The notes beneath the pieces are model-generated. The model was not told where the DNA came from. It made no database searches and saw only the letters and a program-made list of their open reading frames with translations. Shown piece by piece: positions 25,563-64,000 of a stretch of 64,000 nucleotides of DNA. The DNA is from Mastigias papua (taxonomy: Eukaryota > Cnidaria > Scyphozoa > Rhizostomeae > Mastigiidae): NCBI GenBank assembly GCA_964019165.1, contig OZ025268.1, positions 15,775,852-15,839,851 of the forward strand, read 5' to 3'. The stretch's first letter is position 1. Each line of letters starts with the position of its first letter. The translations under genes were made by a program, and so were the position numbers.

Positions 25563-26722
25563 TGATCGACTAGCTAAGAACAGTGCCTAATAGAAGAGCT
25601 ACATTGTTTGAGAGCGGAAAGTATTGACATTTTGGTTCATCAGATAGATGGAAAATGCATTTCCCAAGATTGTTGAACGATGAAGCTCGTGCAACTGCAG
25701 GTGTATCTTGTCAACTTTCATACAAAGTAATATTCACAGGCGCCAGACCGTTCCCTACATCCTTGGCAGTAGAGGAGTAGAAGCAATGTTGAATGAGGAT
25801 ATGATAATGTTATTAAATTAAACAGAAATATTCTTGCAGTGGACAGAGTTGATTCTCCCCAATGTCGTTCAGTAAAGAAAATCAGATAATGTGACTTTGC
25901 TCATCTCTCGTATTAAAGCAAGGTTCTAATAGAAGTAACATTATTCTGAGTTATTTGTCTAATGGAGAAAATGATATATTGCTCATGTCAGCTATTTCTC
26001 CTACTTTAACTTTAATTTCTCCTAAAAGCTTTTTGCTCCTTGGAAGTCAACGACACCAAAGCTTGGAATTCAATATCTACCATCTATTTGTCGATTTTTG
26101 TTCTAGAGAAATGGCACTTTTGTCTCCAAAATTCCAAAATAACGGTACTAATAAGAAATGGAGGCTTGGTCTGTGCATTTTTGTATAAGAAACTATCCTC
26201 CTCTTTATATTGTTTTTAATTGTAGATTTTTCCTAGATTCACGACTGAGCACCTTACTACCCAGTCAAATTTTATTCTGTAAGATACCTGTTTTGCCATT
26301 CTAGATGTAGGATACAAAACTTTCCTGTTGCATAGGGACCAACAGAAGTGGATTCTCCCAAGTCACTAAACAAAGCTATCAGCACCCCCAGGCGTAAACA
26401 CTAATGTGGTATGGCTTTAGTGCTTGGACTTTAACCAAAATTATGTAATCAAATGTGCTTTTGAATCCCATTGGGTGGCTCATGATTCCCAAGAGGAACT
26501 TAGCAGCTTAAGGGTCGTTCCGTTAGGAGTTACTGTGCTCCCTATCAAAAAGTCCGACGTGAAAAGAAGATTGTTTGCTTACGGACTTTGAAACTTCTCT
26601 GTTATTTGATATTCTGTTCTAACTTCCTTTAGCATTTGAAACCCTTTTATGGTAACGATTTGAAAGATCCGAGCTGAAAGCACCTCCAGGTGATAGGGCA
26701 TCTTCATAAAATATTTTCTCTC
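25563..26722. other. Intergenic region without a supported gene
   Basis: I find no recognisable protein or structural RNA here. The open frame at 25955-26188 has no domain and no splice context that would make it more than chance. Confidence 0.3.
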
Positions 26723-27026
26723 ATCATATCACATCATATAATATCAATCTTATCATACCAAACAAATCATACCAATCATATCATATCATATCATATCATA
26801 TCATATCATATCATATCATATCATATCATATCATATCATATCATATCATATCATATCATATCATATCATATCATATCATATCATATCATATATATCATAT
26901 CATATCATATCATATCATATCATATCATATCATATCATATCAATCGTATCTTATCGTATCGTATCGTATCGTATCATATCGTAATGTATCGTATCGTATC
27001 ATATCGTATCGTATCGTATCGTATTG
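26723..27026. repeat. Pentanucleotide microsatellite (TCATA)n with TCGTA variants
   Basis: An almost perfect TCATA tandem array fills about 26777-26940 and degrades into a TCGTA/TCATA mixture to about 27023. The same unit in reverse complement (TATGA) forms the array at 38608-38844. Open frames through it (ISYHI repeats) are an artefact of the 5-bp unit. Confidence 0.95.
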
Positions 27027-27968
27027 TTCCGAAAAATGACTATCTATAACTCTCTTCTTTATACACATACTAAGCGAGCAAGTCTATATTTGAACTATTT
27101 CAGCCAAGCCCAGTTTTCACTTAACAAAATGATGTATAACATGATACATCCTAATAACCGCAAATTTGAAAGCTTAGCACTCCTCAAGTTACAGTATTGT
27201 TTATAATCATGCTGAGTCTTTTCAAATTGTATATCAAAGCAAAGACGATTTGTTGGTCACATTTGATATGTGCAGACACGCTGAAAGTAACTTCGCACTA
27301 AGACCTCAACATAGTGGTAAATAAGAGGTAAGCACTTTATATCCAAGTAAGACATATTGAAAATAGAACAAAGATTGTCTAAGGTCATAATGGCAGGGTG
27401 GCTAGTAACACAGCAGGGCCCATTTTCGTTCGATGTAAGCTTTCTCATACAACTATCAATTAGACAAAATGTGCTACGGCTTACTGTAATATTGAATTTG
27501 ATGTAACATTGACGATTATTAATGTAACATTGACTTTTTAAACCAAATTATGATTGATATATTATAAAATGTTTTTATCATATATGAAATTCTCTCACCA
27601 CAAACAATGTTCTAAGAATGACCTCTTACTAAACAAGTAGCGACGTGAAACTTATTTCAACAGATGCATTAAGTTCACAACAAAGCTCCGAAAACGATTC
27701 TTAAAGCGATTAATCTGCTGTCCCAGCAGTTAAATATTTGAGCTGCAATGCGAAAAATTTGCTAGCAAACTGATGTCAATAACTTTTTCATAATGGATAT
27801 TCCATTCTCTGGCTATCTTCAAGCAATTATTCATAACTTGGTCAATGACAGAACGACACCTGTTACAGGGCAGATTATTGGCTTTTTCCCAGGGGTGATA
27901 TATTGTGACTGGAGCCCTGATTGGGTATGGTAATGTATTTTCCTTAATTATCAAATTGTAGAACAAGG

Positions 27969-28170
27969 GTCAACCAAGTTGCTGAGGGTAATAGGGGCCC
28001 GCAAAGAAAATAGGCTGGGTGGGCCGGCAATGAGATCATGCCCCGGCATTCCTAGCCTGTCCGCCCTTACCTGTTAGCTGAACACCCTAGAATCATGGAA
28101 ATTGATACTAGGGGTAGGTTGATCTCGTTTAGTGACGTAGGAGGGCCCCTATTATCTTTTTTTGGTTGAC
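27969..28170. mobile_element. Short MITE with inverted ends (GTCAACCAA)
   Basis: The left end GTCAACCAAG...GATAAT-like...AGGGGCCC is mirrored by the right end GGGCCCCTATTATC...TTGGTTGAC. The element is about 200 bp, its GC-rich interior has no open frame, and its arms are roughly 35 bp with a few mismatches. I could not fix a target duplication. Confidence 0.6.
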
Positions 28171-28514
28171 TCTCACTTAAGGCAGGGAATTGGTCGAATC
28201 TATTTAAACAAGTAGTAATGAATTTTCATAATTTTTTTTTCACTTTGCTTTTTAGTTAAAAGAGATAACCTTCATTTATTGCTGACTTCTGGATTATGAT
28301 GGAAAGAATTTGGTAAAAGGATGAAATGTTTATGAAAGTTTGATGAAATGTATGAGTTTTGCGATATGGGAAAACAGACGAATTAAAGCAGATATATTTT
28401 GTTACCACTCCTTTAACGAGCCATTTATGTGGGAAACTATCGAATATCTCTACTTTCCTGTAGTCTTTTATATGCAAACGTGGGGAAAATATTCTAAATT
28501 CCAACAAAGAAACG

Positions 28515-29375
28515 ATGGCAAAGAATAAAAGAGAGAAGTTACTTGCTATTCTTGCATTGGTGATATTTACCTTGAAAGTTGTATGCAACGTTGTATTCTA
28601 CCGCAACTCAGTTCGAGCATTTGCAACTTACCTCGTCGATTTATCACCAACAGGAAGCCCTTTACTTCTATGTAGAGTTTCCTTTGTTATGCCTTATTCG
28701 TTGATATCAGTACTATATTGTGTTGCGTCAACATTTCTTAGCAAGTCCGATAATAGCATCATCGAATCAAAATTCTTTATTGCTTTCTCTTGCTCGTGCA
28801 TGTTTGAAGTGGCTTTTGTCTGTATCTGGTCATATTCGTTGATGGTGCCTGCTTTCATCTTTATTTGTGCCACTTGCTTTTGCCAATACGCTACTTTATA
28901 CGAAGCATTCACTGGACTGTTCAATGCGATGAAAAGAGAAGAGATCAGAGTTTACACAATTTGGTATCATCGTATGATTGTCCAGTCTGCCCTTATTTTC
29001 GACTGTGCATGGAACTGCGTATTAACAATTCTCATACTCGTTGTAGTGTTATGCTATGGGATAGGATTATCTTCGTTCCACGCATCCGCAGTTGGTGTAG
29101 CGATCTATACTGTTGGACTATTAATCTGGTTTCTTCTTCAAAACATTATCATTGAAAAGTATGTACGCTTTATAGGCACGGAGTACGTAGCATTTTCAAT
29201 TGCACTGACTTGTTTGCTGACAAGCAGCCAAATCAGTGGTAGACTGTTACCAATCGCTTTGTTGTCCGTGATGTCTTTGGTGTTGATTTTGCTTTTCATG
29301 AGAATGTTTGTTATCATATGTTTGGAGACCAGACGTAACATTAGGGAACAGTTGTATACTGTGGTAGAAATTTGA
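28515..29375 (+). CDS. Intronless multipass membrane protein, 286 residues, function unknown
   Basis: A single uninterrupted frame from ATG 28515 to TGA 29375 (286 codons), far longer than chance frames in this AT-rich sequence. It has seven or eight hydrophobic segments (roughly residues 9-29, 50-72, 86-107, 109-129, 154-184, 189-212, 222-237 and 242-268) joined by short loops, with a basic N-terminus (MAKNKREK) and a charged C-tail (ETRRNIREQ). No GPCR signature (DRY, NPxxY) is visible. The segment LIWFLLQNIIIEKYVRF followed by Y(x)3-S-I-A-L reminds me of an uncharacterised TspO/tryptophan-rich-sensory-like multipass family expanded in marine invertebrates (typical pattern: WF-hydrophobic-KYVRY-TPY); that is recollection, not a search result. 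A poly(A) signal AATAAA lies at 29469, about 95 bp past the stop. Lack of introns next to intron-rich neighbours suggests an intronless family or a retrocopy. It is convergent with HCN-like gene A. Confidence 0.75.
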   Translation: MAKNKREKLLAILALVIFTLKVVCNVVFYRNSVRAFATYLVDLSPTGSPLLLCRVSFVMPYSLISVLYCVASTFLSKSDNSIIESKFFIAFSCSCMFEVAFVCIWSYSLMVPAFIFICATCFCQYATLYEAFTGLFNAMKREEIRVYTIWYHRMIVQSALIFDCAWNCVLTILILVVVLCYGIGLSSFHASAVGVAIYTVGLLIWFLLQNIIIEKYVRFIGTEYVAFSIALTCLLTSSQISGRLLPIALLSVMSLVLILLFMRMFVIICLETRRNIREQLYTVVEI

Positions 29376-29468
29376 CTTATGGCAGCCAAAGTTCTCCAAA
29401 TTATGTTTAATAACTGTTTACATTATTTAGTTCTATCTATGACTATGAGATAATATTGAGTACTTAGA

Positions 29469-29474
29469 AATAAA
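29469..29474 (+). promoter_or_regulatory. Candidate poly(A) signal AATAAA
   Basis: AATAAA about 95 bp downstream of the stop codon of the intronless membrane-protein gene. Confidence 0.5.
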
Positions 29475-30375
29475 TGTATCTTTCTCGTTAAAATAGATTA
29501 TTTGAAGTTTGATGCAGTGTCCGCTAGATATGGATACAGAAATCAATAGGATTACGGAGAGACATGAAACTTTAAAGAATGGCGTAAGAAATGAGCATAT
29601 TTTGAGGCTAGAGCTTCGTGCCTAGGACACACATTGGAGTTGTAGGGGTGCAACAGCCCCCAAAGAATTCTCAGTTCATCCTTTCTTGGAAGACAGTAGT
29701 TTCATCAGAAATTCTGGACAACCACCATTTCGTCCGATTTAATGCGGTATGAGCCATGTTTTAGGAGAAAAGTACGCCCAATCATTTTCAGAAAACGGAA
29801 AGTCTATATCCATATCGGTTTCGACATGTCAATATCTTGTCCCTGCTATATTGAAAATTAGAGAGAAGGTGGAAAGATGTTGCAATCAGTGAAGGAAACT
29901 TTTTTGAATTGAAATTGTTAAGACGGTAATGATATCTTGAATGAAACGAAAGAGATGCTACAAAGCATTTGTGATGACTTGCCGAAAAGACGTTACTGTT
30001 ACACAGTGACGTCACTGGGAAACTTTCAGGTTTATGTAAGAGATTGAGCAATTATCTACTCTTTTAGAGGTGGAGTAAATTTTAACTTATTTTTCGATGG
30101 CATATTACATCATGTCTCTTCAAAGTATTAAGGATAATATTTATCGGGCTTTGTTGAAATGAGAGCATGTAGCACAAAAGACGCTCTTGCCAATTTTACG
30201 CCAAATTTCACACTTTTATCCTAAACCATTCAAATGAACAGAACCTGCCAGTTTATGTTCTTAGTTAATAAGTACAAACATTTGCCTCCTCATGCCTGTT
30301 TCAAAATGTTACTTTTTCTCGTAAGGCAATATCTCTAACGAGGAAAGGCAGTCTATTCCTTTCCTCGACCCATTT

Positions 30376-30465
30376 ATCTCCCCATTACTACAGGCCTGAG
30401 GGCTTGCCCCAATCCATCAAAGTTCCAAACAGGGGCCGAGCCCTCTAACCACTCTGCCCATTCAT
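30376..30465 (-). repeat. tRNA-headed SINE-like fragment
   Basis: The minus strand starts GGGCAGAGTGGTTAGAGGGC, an A-box-like tRNA Ser/Leu head, followed by GGCCCCTG...TTTGATGGATTGGGG. There is no B-box or complete cloverleaf, so I read it as a SINE fragment, not a tRNA gene. Confidence 0.35.
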
Positions 30466-30568
30466 AGCTTTTATGAACTTTAAGCTAGTGGCAGTGGAAA
30501 ATCATCTGGATTTGCAAAGAAACTTCCTCTCTGCCTCTTGACCTTCTAAAATATGGTTTCCTAGCAGG

Positions 30569-30574
30569 TTTATT
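30569..30574 (-). promoter_or_regulatory. Candidate poly(A) signal of HCN-like gene A
   Basis: AATAAA on the minus strand (TTTATT on plus) about 140 bp beyond the predicted stop codon of HCN-like gene A. Confidence 0.5.
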
Positions 30575-30712
30575 CTGCAGTAAGCACCAGTTTTCAAAAA
30601 TTTGAATTAATTCTTTTATGTTAAGCTAATTACAGCCAAGAATTGATTTACTAAAACACCTAAATGCACATACATAAATAGAAGTTCAATGCTTCCTCCA
30701 CTGAGAATCTCT

Positions 30713-46809
<16,097 letters not shown>

Positions 46810-48744
46810 TGTTACTATACCTAAAGGTCTTTGCTGAAAAACCAGCGAAATTTGATTGCATACAGTTATTTAACGTCATAATTAAGACATGTCAGGAATA
46901 AATTTTTAACGGGAAGAATTTTCTTTGATTTGGGTGAATTGTTGACATCAAATTAATCTCAGGACAAAATCTAAAAGTTGCTTTTGATAATTGAGACTTC
47001 AGCTAGAATTGGGGACTTTCCAAATCATTAGGGAGCATCTGTGGTGATTTCGCTAACTTTTGTAAAATAGATTTGCTTACTATCCATACTTTAAGCCCAA
47101 GGTTCTTTGATGTGCTATATCCATTATGTACATACCTTAAATAAGCGCCGCAGTCAAATAAGCGCTGCGCTTTAGACAAATATAAGTAAATAAGCGCCAA
47201 AAATCGAATAAGTGCGGTGGCATCCAGTCAAGTATTTACAACAAACTCACTAGGAAAGGTATTCATAGATAACGTCCCAAAATAGTAATAATACCGGTAT
47301 ATGGGAAAAAAAGCATTTCTTAGCAAAGGTAAAATATGATATTTTATTTTTATGTTGTAAAGTTCTAAACTTTCCTCTTTAACACAGTATTTGACAGTGA
47401 TAGTGAACATAGTAAGCAGTTTTTTAAATAATTATTAAGCGCCGTGGGGCTTAGTCGATCATTTACAGTAAGCGCAAAATGAGAACTAATTTACTTCAAG
47501 GGGGAATGCCCCCGGTCTCCTACAAGTCTACAATAGTCCTTAATGACGCTGATACCACCTGGTACAAATTAGATATCTTGCTTGGCTAAAGCATTGCCCT
47601 TGTCTTTGGGCACTAATTAACAAGTTGCATTCTTGTAACTGTACTAGCATATAATAGGTAAGTGGCCGAGTGGTTAGAGCGTTTAACTGTTGTGTAGAAC
47701 ATTGCTAGCTCAAGGAGAACCTTTGGACCGTATTTGGAATACTCGCTCACCATCCACCTGACAGCAAATTTGTACCAGGTGACATCACTAGGAGAGTTAA
47801 AGTAGGCGAGGAAAGTAACTGACCACCCTTCCTTGTTATGCCTACGGTTCAGGACACCTGTCCTCTCTAACTGGCACTCCCCATTACCCAAAGTGCGGAA
47901 TCGTATATAGTGGAAGGACTTTTACTTTTAGTTTTACTAACTTATCAATAGGAATATGAATATATGTTCTGTGTTACCAGCCTATTACTAAAGATTTCAG
48001 AATCTCCTGTGCCATTTGTTATTCGATGCTAAAGAAAAGCATTCTTAAAATATGAAATAAAAAATACACACAGCATTTGTATTCTACCCCTGTCCTGTCA
48101 GAAACAATTTTTACATTCCTCCTGGTGTGGACAATGCACTCGGAGTGACAGAACTAACGCGCAATGCAATGGCTCCACTATGCGAAATTGTTCCAACAGT
48201 TGAAACTTTCCAGTGTCGAAGTCTGGAAGTTAGCAGCTTATTGTGATATATGTAACAATATTAGCATTGAAAGGATAGGGGAAGATATGGCTGTGTATTT
48301 ATGCATACCATAACTTCAAGAATACAAGAGGGATTCTTTAAATTAATCAACAAAATTAGCAAAACAGAGTTCACCAGACTTGTCACTTCTTGCATTTCTG
48401 TCTTCAACAAATAGGTTGGCATTGGACATTTCAAGCTAAAAATGCCTTTGAAAGCCACGAAATGTGTAGCTATCAAATAAACCTTTTTATGCCAATACTT
48501 CTTAGAGACTTCAAGAAGGCAGATAATTTTTCAGAACACTACATGAACTTATCCTTTCAGTGTTTGGTCGAGCCATTTTAGAAAAGTGACCCTGTTAGGA
48601 CTCAATTTGGCATGTGTTTTCAGTAATTCGCATCCTCAGTTAGTCTATGCAAGTTAGTGGAGATGTGCCCGCTCCTTCGAGCTAAAGATGCATTTTTCCG
48701 GGGGAGATAGATCATTCTCACATCTTTCGTAGTTATGACGTTTA
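46810..48744. other. Divergent intergenic region between the two HCN-like genes
   Basis: About 2 kb that should hold the two divergent promoters. I see no convincing TATA box or CpG-rich block. It contains a repeat with several AATAAGCGCC words (about 47140-47480) and a SINE-like unit at 47657-47935. No gene is supported. Confidence 0.5.
47657..47935 (+). repeat. tRNA-headed SINE-like repeat
   Basis: GGTAAGTGGCCGAGTGGTTA followed by GAGCG is a tRNA Ser/Leu-like A-box head. The body continues through CAGCAAATTTGTACCAGGTG, and the unit ends near GTGGAAGGACTTTTACTTTT. A functional tRNA is excluded because no B-box or cloverleaf follows at the right distance. Confidence 0.45.
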
Positions 48745-48825
48745 ATGAATGCAGTAACAAACGCCTCTATTGCCTACCTGCAACCATTAGCTATAGTTAA
48801 ATTGACCGCTCTAAACGTGTTTCAG

Positions 48826-63285
<14,460 letters not shown>

Positions 63286-64000
63286 GTTTGTTGTCTCTTT
63301 ATTCTTCTTCTTGCGTTATACCACTAGGATTCCCCTCGTTACTGAGAGAATTCTCTCTTCTTTATTATTAGTTTTTCTGATTAAATTAACTGCTTTCTTA
63401 ACCACTTACATTTTATCCTAAGACAGATAACTTGTAGAAAATGAAAAACTGTCTAGCACCTGCCATTTCTATTACAGGGATGTTGCCAACCAACACTTCA
63501 TCGAGATCTCTAACTCTAAATTAATGCTACTCTAATGGTAACTTGAAGATTATACTAAAGTCTCCCCGGAGTTTTAGGCCAGTATTTGATTCTAAAGATC
63601 GTTGGAAAATACTTAGCAGTTAGTTACAAATGTACGTACAGTTGCTGCTATGCCATATGCCACTTGTTGTAGCAAAACTTCCTGCAATCTTTTGTTTCGA
63701 CATAGAGAACAATTGGTAATGAACAGACATTGATTAAACATTAAGGTTCATTCTCCATTTTCGATTAGAAGTCAACTATGTATCGTCAGTAAAACTCTTT
63801 GTTTGTGGCTTGTCCATTTTCTGTCAGAGTGACATTACTCTGGTTTTACTACCTTAAGGTATACAATCGCTCAGCTATCACCAGCTCTCAATTGTCTACG
63901 ATTTCTTTTGAGTTCCCCTTGCTTTGCAGTCTGCGTTCTCTTGTCTTCTTTCTTTCTGACACAAGAATATTTTTACGCTTTAGGATTAATACTGAAGTTT
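63286..64000 (+). other. HCN-like B intron 9 (partial)
   Basis: No exon resembling the second half of the cNBD is present up to the window edge. In gene A the equivalent intron is 721 bp, so the next exon of gene B probably begins just outside the window. Confidence 0.6.

Overview
This is an AT-rich animal (metazoan, almost certainly invertebrate) nuclear window. The evidence is multi-exon genes with GT-AG introns of about 0.1-4 kb, an HCN-type pacemaker channel gene pair, a CISD3 gene, many 5'-truncated or decayed non-LTR retrotransposons, MITEs and very long (AT)n and pentanucleotide arrays. I cannot place the phylum from sequence alone; the LINE families resemble those of cnidarians, sponges and marine lophotrochozoans. 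There are no operons, ribosome binding sites or CRISPR arrays.

Layout. 1-2.9 kb: repeats only. 2.9-4.9 kb (+): the two recognisable exons of a mitochondrial CDGSH iron-sulfur protein of the CISD3 type. 5-12.5 kb: mostly gene-free, with one long RT ORF (9974-11308, -). 12.58-19.57 kb (+): a six-exon gene for a 395-residue multipass membrane protein that I do not recognise; all five splice phases agree. 19.6-28.5 kb: transposon graveyard (Harbinger-like MITE, decayed LINEs, an inverted-repeat pair, a pentanucleotide array). 28.5-29.4 kb (+): an intronless 286-residue multipass membrane protein. 30.7-46.8 kb (-): HCN-like gene A. 48.8-63.3 kb (+, running off the right edge): HCN-like gene B.

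The two HCN-like genes lie head to head about 2 kb apart and are clear paralogs. The seven internal exons that can be compared have identical phases, and six of them have identical lengths (132, 193, 237/234, 150, 219, 147, 244 nt). Both encode the N-terminal HCN domain, S1-S6 with an Arg/Lys-rich S4, a GYG pore, a C-linker and a cyclic-nucleotide-binding domain. They should be hyperpolarisation-gated, cyclic-nucleotide-modulated cation channel subunits, able in principle to co-assemble. Gene A lacks a visible counterpart of gene B exon 2. In that same intron of gene A, on the opposite strand, there is a candidate three-exon gene for a small secreted six-cysteine protein (43541-45358), and next to it a truncated LINE flanked by a copy of about 115 bp of that gene's last exon.

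Most notable points: the head-to-head channel pair with non-canonical first filter residues (SIGYG and GIGYG instead of CIGYG); one intron (after the C-linker exon) that is alignable between paralogs while others are not, with reciprocal empty transposon sites; the nested secreted candidate; the unrecognised 395-residue protein; and an array of four perfect 24-bp hairpin units in an intron of gene B. All protein-family statements rest on reading motifs by eye, not on database searches.
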